Assembly (NCBI GenBank): GCA_964503685.1
Contig: CAZDAW010000006.1
Span: forward strand, 3,430 to 67,429
DNA length: 64,000 nucleotides
Reading direction: 5' to 3'
Origin: CAZDAW01 sp964503685
Lineage (GTDB): Bacteria; Chloroflexota; Anaerolineae; Anaerolineales; Anaerolineaceae
The position numbers and the translations under genes are program-made. The stretch's first letter is position 1. The number at the start of each line of letters is the position of its first letter. Below the pieces are notes generated by a model. The model saw only the letters and a program-made list of their open reading frames with translations. It was not told the DNA's origin and did not search any database. Shown here piece after piece: positions 17,833 to 26,670 of the stretch.

Positions 17833-18834
17833 TTCTCTCTCCTTTTGTTTACTAGCTAACTGATAATCGGTTTTGATCTGCCAGCGTCAGATGCTTTCTT
17901 CGTTGTTTTCACCGGCTTTGTCCATTTTAAAAATTGAGATCGCCTTTAATATCTTTTCCTGTTGCCTCCTTTCGTGTATTGGCGTGGATTATCGCGGATG
18001 TGATTTTCAGACGTTAAAAACGGATGTGAACCCGATCGGGCAGCGTATGCAGCCGGCCGATTAAGGGCCGCTCTTACGGCCGGTTTGTTATTATGGGGCG
18101 ACGCCTCGAAAGAAAATGGTTCATTGCCCCCCTGGATGCGATTGGAAACCAGACCTGGAATACCTCTGCCGCCGCGCTTGAATATCCCCGAAGCGGCGCT
18201 GCTGTATAGCAGCGTAAGGAAGTTATCAACGATGACCACGTTTACTTTTTCACACATGAAACACCTCTCCGGTGAGTCAATTGCAAGGGCTTCAATAAAA
18301 AGTAAAGCTGTTATTCTGTTGATAAGATCTATTAATAAAATTGTATTGATTAAACTATTTTCGGCAAGAGAGGCATTATGTGATGAAATGCCTGCGCTCT
18401 CAGATCATCTTGCCTGTTCTTTGCTATTCTATTTCTCCGCCAGGGTGATTCAGTTGCCCACAAAGATCGTCTATTATGTTCCCTGGCAGCCGCTTCGCTA
18501 TAATCGTTCCAAATTAAAAAGTTCAGGGTAGCGTAATTTGATAGAAGATGCTTCCCAATCCGGAAACGAAAACGGTATCATCCCGTTGAATATGAGAATT
18601 TGATTTCCAGCCTGTCTTTTTGGGGGTCTGAGATGAGAGTAACGCTTGATATGACTTACCCGTTTATCAGTTTTTGTTTCTGGCATGGTTGATCGGGGTT
18701 GTCTACTCATGTTTATTAAACTGATTATAGCAGATTTGCCTGTTTGACAAGGTTTATTTTGTAACATTTTTTATATGACATTTGAACCCAAAAAAACGCA
18801 ACATACCAGAATGACCTCTGCTGCCTCCGGGTTA
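17833..18834. other. 1-kb stretch without a confident gene; leader of the liv operon and a possible regulator remnant
   Basis: No convincing gene fills this interval. The liv operon promoter must lie in its left part. On the minus strand a frame at 17946-18257 starts with a good ribosome site (GAGG, 6 bases before the ATG at 18257), and its first residues, KVNVVIVDNFLTLL, look like the first strand and loop of a response-regulator receiver. After about 20 residues the similarity is lost, so this may be a decayed LuxR-type regulator. The frames at 18085-18531 (+) and 18498-18767 (-) look like chance. The right part is AT-rich. Confidence 0.35.
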
Positions 18835-20037
18835 TTACAGGCCTTTTTCCGCCGTCGGCGCGACGCCTGATTTCTGAAGGATATTTTGTATGCCCGCCGA
18901 GAGCTTTTTTCTTAAACGGTTGCTCAATCCATACCCTGTGTATTTTTTGATCACGTGGTCGAAGCCGCGCTTTCTATACTCGCTCCAGAATTTATCTCTT
19001 TTGGGGTGGGCGGGTGTGGGTTGTTTCAGGTTCAATTGTTTTGCAGAAAGCTCATCCATGTTGCTGGCAACGCTGTGGATATTTTCTTTGATTTTCTGGT
19101 ATAGGGCGCGTCCTTTTTCCGTGTTGAGGATCATTGCTGAAACTCCCAGAGGGTCGGCAAAATCGGGGTGTAAATTCTGAATGCCTTTGAAATCAGACAG
19201 GGTGATATCTGAAGTTCGTTTTGCGCTGGCGTATTTGCAGCGGCTGCAGGCGGGGCGTAAACAGATATTTGCCAGGAACAACTCTTTAAAAGCCTGCGAC
19301 AGCGGCGATGTGTGGTCTTCGCTGCCGTCATTGAAAAGGACCTGCTGGGTGAATCCCCAGCCGGCCACTTTGGAGCGGAAGTAAAACCCGGCGACTTTCT
19401 TTTGATACTTTGATTCCAGGCAGGCAATATAATCTGCAAAAAGTTTGGGGCTGGGCGTTCCATGACAGATCAGATCCACCGTCAGCAGGTTTTCAGTTGG
19501 GGTGTTGGCGCGCGCCAGAAAGCTGTTTAAACCGGCCGCCTGGCAACCTGTTCCGCTGAACAGAACGGCGCGATTCTGCTTCAGGTCCGACTGGATTTCT
19601 TTAAACACATTCTTCAGATCGCTTTGCACATATTTGGACCCGCAAAATTGATTCCGTTCGTTTTCATTTCTGGCGGAACGGTGCTGCACGCGGAAATTTT
19701 CATCGAAGGCCGCGCCGTAGATGACTCCGCCCTCGGCCAGAACCTGGTTGCTGAGGGCGGTGAATGCGCCGCCGGAGGAGCTTCTCCTCCGCGCCGGCTC
19801 TGATTTATGTTTGACGGCATAGACGACAGGAGGCGTAAGATTTCTATCAGGGCTGTATGGAGATTGAAAGTCGCAGACTTCCACGCAGCGCCCGCACTCG
19901 ATGCACAGTTCCGCGGCGATGCTGGGATATAAAAATCCCTCTTCGTCAGCGGTCATCCTGATTGCTCCCTCAGGGCAGATGCTCATACAGGCCGAACATC
20001 CGCAGCAGGCGTCTTTGGTGGAAAACAGGGTGATCAT
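18835..20037 (-). CDS. FrhB-like coenzyme F420 hydrogenase/dehydrogenase beta subunit family iron-sulfur protein
   Basis: A 400-residue protein. The N terminus carries a two-cluster ferredoxin domain: Cys11, 14, 17, 21 in CCGCSACMSICPEG and a second set in CIECGRCVEVC. The FrhB N- and C-terminal domains follow, with SSSGGAFTAL near 87-96, a conserved GTGCQAAGL near 165 and a Cys cluster ICLRPACSRCKYA near 253-265. The family moves electrons between ferredoxin, flavin and F420 or acts in polysaccharide-linked reductions. It starts 34 bases after the M20 amidohydrolase gene and is probably cotranscribed. The actual electron partner is not shown here. Confidence 0.85.
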   Translation of the reverse strand: MITLFSTKDACCGCSACMSICPEGAIRMTADEEGFLYPSIAAELCIECGRCVEVCDFQSPYSPDRNLTPPVVYAVKHKSEPARRRSSSGGAFTALSNQVLAEGGVIYGAAFDENFRVQHRSARNENERNQFCGSKYVQSDLKNVFKEIQSDLKQNRAVLFSGTGCQAAGLNSFLARANTPTENLLTVDLICHGTPSPKLFADYIACLESKYQKKVAGFYFRSKVAGWGFTQQVLFNDGSEDHTSPLSQAFKELFLANICLRPACSRCKYASAKRTSDITLSDFKGIQNLHPDFADPLGVSAMILNTEKGRALYQKIKENIHSVASNMDELSAKQLNLKQPTPAHPKRDKFWSEYRKRGFDHVIKKYTGYGLSNRLRKKLSAGIQNILQKSGVAPTAEKGL

Positions 20038-20071
20038 GCCTGGTTCATCCCTCGCCGGGCGTGTCCGCAGG

Positions 20072-21337
20072 TTAACTCAGCCAGGCCAGGGCGCCAACGG
20101 TCAGCGTTTGTACGCCGAGTTCGATGGTTGGCCTGACGAGCGGGGCGAACTTTGAGTTATGGTTGGTGGGCAGGTCGGCCAGCCTGTTCTCGGCGGCGCA
20201 CTTCGCATAGGCGTCCGGGTCGCTGCTTCCAATGAACCAGAATACCGCCGGCGCCCCGGAGTGGTCGCTGAACTCCCCGAAATCGTCGCTCATCTGGGTC
20301 GGTTTGCCTTCCTGCACCTGATCGGGCGGAAAATGACGGCGGAATGCGTCGAGCGCCTTCTGCGTTGCATCTGAATCGTTCCTGACGAGCGAAAAATGAT
20401 TGATGGTTGTGATCTCAGGCGGGGTGATCGCTCCTGAAGCCTGCGCCTCGGCTTTCACGATCCGCTCGATGGCGGCAAGAACCTGCTGACGAATTTTTTC
20501 GGCGTAAGTCCGCACGTTCACTTTGAGGATTGCTTCATCCGGGATGATGTTTTCCTTGGTTCCCGCCTGCAGCGAGCCGATGGTGAGGATGACAGCTTCG
20601 GCGGGCGTTGTTTCCCGCGAGACGATTGTTTGCAGGCGCATGACCGTTGACGCCGCCATGACCACCGGATCGATGCTGTTTTCGGGCATGGCGCCGTGGC
20701 TGCCGCGGCCAATCATCCTGATCTTCAGACTGTCGCCGGTGGAGGTTGCTGCGCCCCTGGGACAGTTGATCGAACCGGCCGGTTTGTTGACGACGTGCTG
20801 TCCCAGGATGACATCCGGCTTTGGAAAACGGTTGAAGAGGCCGTCGGCGATCATCGCTCGCGCCCCTTCGCTGGTCTCCTCGGCTGGTTGAAAGACCATG
20901 ACCAGGGTTCCTTTCCAATCCTGGCGCATCTTCGCAAGTAAATCGGCCGCGCCGAGCAGGCAGGTGGTGTGCATATCATGCCCGCAGGCGTGCATCACGG
21001 GGACGCTGTTTCCGCTGCTGTCAATCGCCATAACCTGGCTGGCATACGCCAGGCCGGTTTCCTCTTTGATGGGAAGGGCGTCCATGTCGGCACGCAGCAT
21101 TACCACCGGGCCTGGGCCGTTTTTCAGCACTCCGACCACGCCGGTTTTCCCGACGCCCGACGTTACTTCGTAACCGGCCTGGCGCAGATAATTTGCCGCT
21201 ACGCCGGCGGTGCGCGTTTCCTGCATCGACAGTTCGGGATGGGCGTGCAGGTCCATGTAAAGTTCAGACAGAGATGGCAGAAGGTTTTCGAGTTCTACAT
21301 GGATGGATGCTGAAGCAGCAGGGGAATGATCGTTCAT
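20072..21337 (-). CDS. M20 family amidohydrolase (IAA-amino acid hydrolase / hippurate hydrolase type)
   Basis: A 421-residue dinuclear-metal hydrolase. Motifs in order: MRADMDALPIKEETG near 85-100, HACGHDMHTTCLLG near 118-131 with metal ligands, FQPAEETSEGA near 153-163 with the catalytic Glu pair, and MSDDFGEFS near 355. GGAG lies 6 bases before the ATG at 21337. An upstream frame extension to 21565 runs through a repeat and lacks such a site. The family removes the acyl group from N-acyl amino acids or related amides. It shares an operon with the FrhB-like gene. Confidence 0.92.
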   Translation of the reverse strand: MNDHSPAASASIHVELENLLPSLSELYMDLHAHPELSMQETRTAGVAANYLRQAGYEVTSGVGKTGVVGVLKNGPGPVVMLRADMDALPIKEETGLAYASQVMAIDSSGNSVPVMHACGHDMHTTCLLGAADLLAKMRQDWKGTLVMVFQPAEETSEGARAMIADGLFNRFPKPDVILGQHVVNKPAGSINCPRGAATSTGDSLKIRMIGRGSHGAMPENSIDPVVMAASTVMRLQTIVSRETTPAEAVILTIGSLQAGTKENIIPDEAILKVNVRTYAEKIRQQVLAAIERIVKAEAQASGAITPPEITTINHFSLVRNDSDATQKALDAFRRHFPPDQVQEGKPTQMSDDFGEFSDHSGAPAVFWFIGSSDPDAYAKCAAENRLADLPTNHNSKFAPLVRPTIELGVQTLTVGALAWLS

Positions 21338-21411
21338 CGCTCTCTCCATAATACTGTTTTTTGAGACGGACTCAAAAAAGATCAGGGTGATAAGGATGGC
21401 GGATTGATAAT

Positions 21412-21570
21412 CTAACGTCAATTTGGGATGACGCTTTATGTCAGAGAACTTATTGTTGCGGCGCGGCCTGAAGGGCCGCGGCAATCTTTTTTCACAGGAG
21501 AAAAACTGCTTTGCTTCGCTTGCCTCTGACAGAAATACAGCCTGGTTTTCTAATCCCGAATTCACGTTAA
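21412..21570. repeat. Small inverted-terminal repeat element, family 2
   Basis: About 158 bp with inverted ends: TAACGTCAATTTGGGAT on the left and ATCCCGAATTCACGTTA on the right, matching 14 of 17 positions. Inside is a GC-rich hairpin (GCGGCGCGGCCTGAAGGGCC region, 21453-21483). The ends are the same as those of the element at 9987-10138. It sits in the divergent spacer between the amidohydrolase and aldehyde dehydrogenase genes. Confidence 0.6.
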
Positions 21571-21710
21571 CTTATTATGAATTATACAGCGAACTTCATT
21601 GAACCGCATGGAAGCGGCCAATTAATATTTTGTAAATTTTGCCGCTCGTTCGGGCTGAGCGGGTCTGGCGGTGGGCCAATTTGTTTTGCCATCACAGCAT
21701 CTCAATATTC

Positions 21711-21739
21711 TTGACACCCCCTGTATTCAATTATAGAAT
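21711..21739 (+). promoter_or_regulatory. Sigma-70 type promoter for the aldehyde dehydrogenase gene
   Basis: TTGACA (21711-21716) and TAGAAT (21734-21739) are separated by 17 bp. The start codon is about 150 bases downstream, leaving a long AT-rich leader that contains an imperfect inverted repeat (AGATGG / CCATCT at 21822-21843) just before the ribosome site, a possible operator or leader structure. Confidence 0.6.
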
Positions 21740-21894
21740 CGCATATCAAGACGCATAAAAAAACAGTCTTTTATGTTATATCTTCATTAATTCTACATTT
21801 TTTATCAATCTTGTCGCGTTAAGATGGTTAATTGACGCCATCTAACGGATGAGAATCAATGCAGATCGTTAATAATTGGAATGGAGATATCAGT

Positions 21895-23388
21895 ATGAAC
21901 CCTTACGACTATGTAAAGAAAGAACCTTATCGGCTTTATATCAACGGTGAATTCGTCCCTTCCGAATCCGGAGAGCTTTTCGATATCATCAATCCTGCCA
22001 ACAACGAGGTTTTTGCTCAGGGTTATAAGGGCGGTCTGGCGGATGTGAATAAGGCCATTGCGGCGGCCAGAGAGGCTTTCGATCACGGCCCGTGGCGTCA
22101 GATGACCAATTATCAAAGGAGCCAGCTTTTATTGAAAGCCAGAGATATCCTGGCGCGCCGTCTGGAAGAATTTGCCTGCCTGGAAACGCTGGATGTGGGT
22201 AAAATCTATGCCAGCGCGCTCTATTATGAAGGCGTTAAGGGCTTGGACGGGTTTGAATACAGCGCGGCCAAGGCGCGCTGCCTGGAAGGCAAGGTCATTC
22301 CGGTGGACGGGGGCGGGCGCTATTTCAATTATGTGATATGGCAGCCGCTCGGTGTGATCGGCGAGATATTGCCGTGGAATGGGCCGCTGATGATGGGCGC
22401 TTTCAAGGTGGCTTCCATTCTTGCCGCTGGCAATACGGTCATCATCAAGCCGTCTTCCTGGGCGTCGTTGAGCATGCTGGCGATGGCCGAGGTTTTCCAC
22501 GAAGCGGGCTTTCCGCCCGGCGTGGTGAACGTGGTCACCGGGCCGGGCAGCCTGGTGGGCAACGCCCTGGTCGATAGCCCGCTGGTGGATATGGTTTCCA
22601 TGACCGGCGGGACGGAAACCGGACGGGAAGTGATCAGGCACTCCGCCGCCACAATCAAAGACCTGGCGCTGGAACTGGGCGGGAAGAGCCCCAACATCGT
22701 TTTCCCTGACGCCGAATTCGAAACCACGGTCAAGTGGACGCGCTTCGGTTTCACGTTGAGCGCGGGGCAGATATGCGTCGCCGGCACCCGCCTGATTCTG
22801 CACCGCTCCATCTATGATAAATTCCTGGCTGCATTAAAGGCCGACGTGGAAACGATGAAAGCTGGCGATGGTTTTAACCCTGAAAACAATATCCCGGCCA
22901 TCATCACCAAACAGCACGCCGATTCGATCTGGAGTTATATTGAGAAGGGCAAGGCCGAAGGCGCCCGGCTGATTACCGGCGGCGTACCCTATACCGACCC
23001 GGCGCTGCTCAAGGGCAATTATGTCCCCCCGACGATATTTGCCGACGTCACCCCCGATATGACCATCTTCCAGGAGGAAATCTTTGGCCCGGTGTTGACG
23101 GTTACCCCCTTTGAAACTGAAGAGGAGGCCATTGACCTGGCCAACGCCACCGTCTTCGGACTGGCAGGGTCGGTGTTCACCCGCGATATTGCCCGGGCTC
23201 TGCGCGTCGTCGAGGGAATCCGGTCGGGACAGATCTACGTCAATAACTACTACAGCAAGGGTATCAATGAATCGCCGGGCGCCGGCTGGAAGGAAAGCGG
23301 CCTGGGCGTGGTCAGCGGCATCCTCAAGTACATGATCCCCAAGACGGTATTCGTGGATATGAACGATAAGACAATGCCGCCTCTGTAG
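21895..23388 (+). CDS. NAD(P)-dependent aldehyde dehydrogenase
   Basis: A 497-residue member of the ALDH superfamily. The fold motifs are in place: LGVIGEILPWNGPL near 142-155, IIKPSSWASL near 180, MTGGTETGREV near 232, the general-base Glu in LELGGKSPNIVF near 260, and the catalytic Cys in SAGQICVAGTRL near 295. The start at 21895 has GGAG 8 bases upstream. An earlier in-frame ATG at 21859 lacks a site. It oxidises an aldehyde to the acid. The substrate, betaine-aldehyde-like or phenylacetaldehyde-like, cannot be told. Confidence 0.94.
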   Translation: MNPYDYVKKEPYRLYINGEFVPSESGELFDIINPANNEVFAQGYKGGLADVNKAIAAAREAFDHGPWRQMTNYQRSQLLLKARDILARRLEEFACLETLDVGKIYASALYYEGVKGLDGFEYSAAKARCLEGKVIPVDGGGRYFNYVIWQPLGVIGEILPWNGPLMMGAFKVASILAAGNTVIIKPSSWASLSMLAMAEVFHEAGFPPGVVNVVTGPGSLVGNALVDSPLVDMVSMTGGTETGREVIRHSAATIKDLALELGGKSPNIVFPDAEFETTVKWTRFGFTLSAGQICVAGTRLILHRSIYDKFLAALKADVETMKAGDGFNPENNIPAIITKQHADSIWSYIEKGKAEGARLITGGVPYTDPALLKGNYVPPTIFADVTPDMTIFQEEIFGPVLTVTPFETEEEAIDLANATVFGLAGSVFTRDIARALRVVEGIRSGQIYVNNYYSKGINESPGAGWKESGLGVVSGILKYMIPKTVFVDMNDKTMPPL

Positions 23389-23751
23389 GCGGCGCGCCGG
23401 CGAACCGCCTTGCAGAGAAGCGGCAGGCCGGCTTGAGCGGATGAGGATAAGAATACCCTCATTATCCATACATAAAGCGAGACCGAACGCCGCAAAACTT
23501 TCAGACTTCGCAGTAACACATTTAAAGCGAGGCGGGCGTCAGCCTGCCGCGACAATCTCCTCATCAGCGCAGGAGAGATTGCTTGTCGGTTTACGCCTTT
23601 TCCCCACTCTCACCCGTCAAATTGACACTGAGATAGCACTTTGGTTGGATGACTGAAATTCACCGGGTTGGTATCATTAAGATAAGAGCGGATGGCAGTT
23701 TATTCGTTTTTGGGAATGATCCATTGATTGTTTGATTCTGCGAGGATGACG
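23389..23751. other. 363-bp spacer with no recognised gene
   Basis: No coding signal was seen. The stretch holds an imperfect hairpin at 23551-23587 built from GACAATCTCCT and AGGAGAGATTG. Its wording is close to the CAATCTC / GAGATTG motifs in the dispersed repeats of this window, so it may be a decayed copy or a terminator for the aldehyde dehydrogenase gene. Confidence 0.35.
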
Positions 23752-24642
23752 ATGGAAAAATGCACAGCGTTTGTTTTAGGCGGCGGCGGATCACGCGGCG
23801 CGCTTCAGGTAGGCGCGATGCGCGCTCTGCTGGAAGCCGGCATCATCCCCGACCTGTTGGTGGGTACGTCCATTGGGGCGGTGAATGCGGCCGGTCTGGC
23901 GTTGTGGGGCGTGAACAGCGATGGCATCAACGCCCTGGAAGACGCCTGGCGGGATATGGCCGGGATGCAGATTCTGGATCCGAGAATCACCCAGCTATTC
24001 ATCCGGGCGGCAATGGGCTATCCCAGCGACCGTTCCCGGAAGAAGGTTGAAGCGTACTTTGTTGCCAAAGGATTCACCCGCGATCTGCGCTTCAATCAAA
24101 TTTCCGGCGTTCGCCTGGGCTTGATCAGCGCGGATATTGAGAACGGGCGGCCGGTGATCTATGGCCGAGATCCGCAGGGTTCAGTGCTGGAGGGTCTGCT
24201 GGCCTCAATTGCTCTGCCGCCCTGGTTCGCGCCGTTTCACAAGGACGGGCGGCTGCTGATCGACGGCGGAGCGCTGAGCAATATCCCCATCGAGCCGGCC
24301 ATGCGCATGGGCGCCAGCGAAATCATCGTCCTCGATCTGGATGACGCCACACTGCTGCCCAAAGATAATCTGACCATTGCTCAGTATTTCGAAAAATATC
24401 TCTATGCGGTGAGCCGGCGGCACACCAGCCTGGAGAAAAAACTGGCGGAGATGAAGGGCATCCCGATTCGCTGGATCGATTTTCAGGGTGTGACGCAAAA
24501 GCCGATCTGGGACTTTAGCGATACGCAGGCATTGATTGAGGCCGGCTGCGAAAAGGCGCGCCGGGAGATTGCCGGATGGAGCCGGATGATTCAGGTGAAT
24601 GACGTTTTATTCACGCCGCTCGGCGAAAAGCTGCCTGCCTGA
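23752..24642 (+). CDS. Patatin-like phospholipase family protein
   Basis: A 296-residue Ser/Asp-dyad acyl hydrolase of the RssA-like bacterial patatins. It has the oxyanion loop LGGGGSRGALQVG near residues 8-20, the nucleophile elbow GTSIGAVNAAG near 38-48 and the catalytic Asp in DGGALSNIP near 180. GAGG lies 6 bases before the ATG at 23752. No signal peptide is seen, so it probably acts on the inner membrane face as a lipase/esterase. It is followed closely by the metallo-beta-lactamase-fold gene on the same strand. Confidence 0.9.
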   Translation: MEKCTAFVLGGGGSRGALQVGAMRALLEAGIIPDLLVGTSIGAVNAAGLALWGVNSDGINALEDAWRDMAGMQILDPRITQLFIRAAMGYPSDRSRKKVEAYFVAKGFTRDLRFNQISGVRLGLISADIENGRPVIYGRDPQGSVLEGLLASIALPPWFAPFHKDGRLLIDGGALSNIPIEPAMRMGASEIIVLDLDDATLLPKDNLTIAQYFEKYLYAVSRRHTSLEKKLAEMKGIPIRWIDFQGVTQKPIWDFSDTQALIEAGCEKARREIAGWSRMIQVNDVLFTPLGEKLPA

Positions 24643-24742
24643 CGACCTTTTCAGACGGGGGGAAGCGCCCTGCCCGGTAAGGCTGCCAGACTTTATAATG
24701 GCCTGGATGATGCAGGTTGGAATCGATGGATAAGGAGACCGG

Positions 24743-25420
24743 ATGCGGATACACCCGCTGCGCTGCGGCCTGGGAATGGCTTTCTTGATCGAAACCCCTC
24801 ATGGGCTGTATTTAATCGACAGCGGCTCGCCTGGTCAGCAGAAGCGGGCGCTGGTGAAAATGCGAGAAATCGGGCGGTCCGATCTGAAGCTGATCTGGAT
24901 CACCCATGCCCATTACGATCACTACGGCAGCGCCGCCGCCCTGAGGGAGCTTACCGGCGCGCTTATCGGGGTGCATTCAGCGGATGCAGCCAGCATGGCC
25001 GCCGGGCGGTCGCTCATCGGCGGCTGGCGGCGTTATGGTTTTATTTATCCTTCGGCGCAGAGAATGGCGATGCTGCTCAACCCTCTGCCGAAAACGCCGC
25101 CCGACTTCACCTGCGAAGACGGCGAGTCGCTGGCGCGGTATGGACTGGATGCGTTGGTACTGCACACTCCCGGACACACGCCCGGTCATAGCTGCCTTCT
25201 GCTGGAAAACGGGATCGTCTTTGCCGGCGATCTGCTGGGCGGTTTTCCCCGCCCTGCCTTGCAGAGCCTGCTGGCCACCGATTGGAACCAGCTGCCGGGC
25301 AGTCTGGCAAAGCTCCAGGCTGTGGGGGCAGAACGGGTTTACATCGGGCACTCGCCGCGCCCCCTGGAGGGAAATTCGCTGCAGGGAATCAGAGGCGCTG
25401 CCCGCCGGCGAATCGAATAA
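24743..25420 (+). CDS. Metallo-beta-lactamase fold hydrolase
   Basis: A 225-residue MBL-fold protein. The metal motif THAHYDHYG (HxHxDH) is near residues 53-61, HTPGHTPGHS near 144-153 supplies the next His, GDLLGGFPRP near 166 the bridging Asp, and IGHSPRP near 205 the last His. The dinuclear metal site is therefore complete. The family covers thioesterases, lactonases and glyoxalase II-like enzymes. The closest fit here is a generic hydrolase. The gene ends right at a strong terminator hairpin shared with the convergent aldo/keto reductase gene. Confidence 0.88.
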   Translation: MRIHPLRCGLGMAFLIETPHGLYLIDSGSPGQQKRALVKMREIGRSDLKLIWITHAHYDHYGSAAALRELTGALIGVHSADAASMAAGRSLIGGWRRYGFIYPSAQRMAMLLNPLPKTPPDFTCEDGESLARYGLDALVLHTPGHTPGHSCLLLENGIVFAGDLLGGFPRPALQSLLATDWNQLPGSLAKLQAVGAERVYIGHSPRPLEGNSLQGIRGAARRRIE

Positions 25421-25446
25421 AAATCCGCCCGCAAGGGCGGATTTTT
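25421..25446. terminator. Bidirectional Rho-independent terminator
   Basis: A perfect 10-bp inverted repeat (AAATCCGCCC with GGGCGGATTT) around the tetraloop GCAA with A-run and T-run on opposite sides. It lies between convergent genes and suits termination in both directions. Confidence 0.9.
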
Positions 25447-25470
25447 GATACTCGCTGCGAGTGGTATTGG

Positions 25471-26478
25471 CTATCCTGCCTGGCGCAATATGCCGGCAAT
25501 CTCTGCCATCTGCTCAGGCGATAACGGCCCGAATTCCAGCGCCTTGCAGTTTTCTTCCACCTGGGCGACGCTTTTGAAGCCCGGAATGGGTACCGTCATG
25601 GGGCTGCGCGCCCAGATCCAGGCCAGGGCGCCCTGCGCCAGGGTGCGCCCGCCGCTGGTCAGCGCCTCGCGGATGGAAGCTAGTTTATCCAGCCAGTCCT
25701 GGGTCGGTTTGCCGTCCCTGAACCCCGGATGCCATTGGGCGTGATGGCGTACATCGTCGCTGGCAAACGTGCTGTCGGGCGCAAATTTTCCGGTCAACAG
25801 CCCCATGCCCAGCGGGCCACGGTTGATGCTGGCCAGGTTTTCTGCCTCGCAATAGGCGAGCAGTTCCATGTTGCCGTCCAGCACGCTCAATTGCTGCTGG
25901 ACGACTGAACAATGCGGCGAAGTGGAAAACGCTTTGACGGCGTCAAGGCGGTCGGTGCTCCAGCCGTAGGTGCGAATTTTGCCTTCTTTAACCAGGTCTT
26001 CCAACACCTCGCGGGCGGCGAGGGCGCGTTCGATTTTCAGACCCCAGACGTGAAGCTGGTAAACGTCCACGTAATCGCTTTCCAGACGTTTCAGGCTGTC
26101 TTCCAGGCTGGCGCGCAGGCGGCTGGCAACGTCGCTGTCTTCTTCGGCGGCGTCGTAGTGCTTCACGTCTTTAGCGGCTTCGTCCACCTGATAGCCGAAC
26201 TTTGTGGCGATGACGACCTGGTCGCGGCGGCCTTTGAAAGCCTTTGCCAGCAACCGTTCGCTGTGGCCGGCGCCATAATTGGCCGCCGTGTCGAAAAAGG
26301 TCACCCCCAGGTCGAGGGCGCGCTGGATGGCGCGCAGCGATTCGGCGTCATCTACGCCGCTCCAGCCTGCCGGAGAACCGTTGAACATCCAGGGGCCGCC
26401 GACGGCCCAGCAGCCCAATCCCAGGGCGCTGACCTCGATGCCGGAACGGCCAAGTTTGCGGGTAAGTTTTGCAGTCAT
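25471..26478 (-). CDS. Aldo/keto reductase
   Basis: A 335-residue NADPH-dependent oxidoreductase of the TIM-barrel AKR family. Key sites in order: ALGLGCWAVGG near 18-28, catalytic Asp/Tyr in DTAANYGAGHSE near 58-69, Lys in VVIATKFGY near 88-96, His in DVYQLHVWG near 140, and the cofactor segment VPIPGFKSVAQVEEN near 300. It is divergent from a MocR-type regulator with only a 190-bp shared spacer, so that regulator may control it. The physiological substrate is unknown. Confidence 0.92.
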   Translation of the reverse strand: MTAKLTRKLGRSGIEVSALGLGCWAVGGPWMFNGSPAGWSGVDDAESLRAIQRALDLGVTFFDTAANYGAGHSERLLAKAFKGRRDQVVIATKFGYQVDEAAKDVKHYDAAEEDSDVASRLRASLEDSLKRLESDYVDVYQLHVWGLKIERALAAREVLEDLVKEGKIRTYGWSTDRLDAVKAFSTSPHCSVVQQQLSVLDGNMELLAYCEAENLASINRGPLGMGLLTGKFAPDSTFASDDVRHHAQWHPGFRDGKPTQDWLDKLASIREALTSGGRTLAQGALAWIWARSPMTVPIPGFKSVAQVEENCKALEFGPLSPEQMAEIAGILRQAG

Positions 26479-26535
26479 TTTTCCTTCTTGTGATTGAATT
26501 TAAAAGCGTCGGTTACTGCTTTGAGTATAGGCGCG

Positions 26536-26635
26536 AAATGGTTTTATTCCAAGTACCAGTTTTACGTCATTTTATTAATACCACTTTGCCATATTTTGTA
26601 AATGGTTTTATGGAATTGATGATATTGGGTATACT
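26536..26635 (+). promoter_or_regulatory. Direct-repeat operator region between aldo/keto reductase and MocR regulator
   Basis: The 12-mer AAATGGTTTTAT occurs at 26536-26547 and again at 26600-26611, 64 bp apart on the same face of the helix (about six turns). MocR/PdxR regulators are known to bind spaced direct repeats. A TATACT -10-like element for the rightward gene lies at about 26630. Confidence 0.5.
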
Positions 26636-26670
26636 TGAGGTGACGCCGATTTTATTATTGCGGAGGAAAA

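Noticed and set aside
18498..18767. An 89-codon minus-strand frame in the liv/FrhB spacer
   Set aside because: No ribosome site, odd composition and no similarity to anything recognised.
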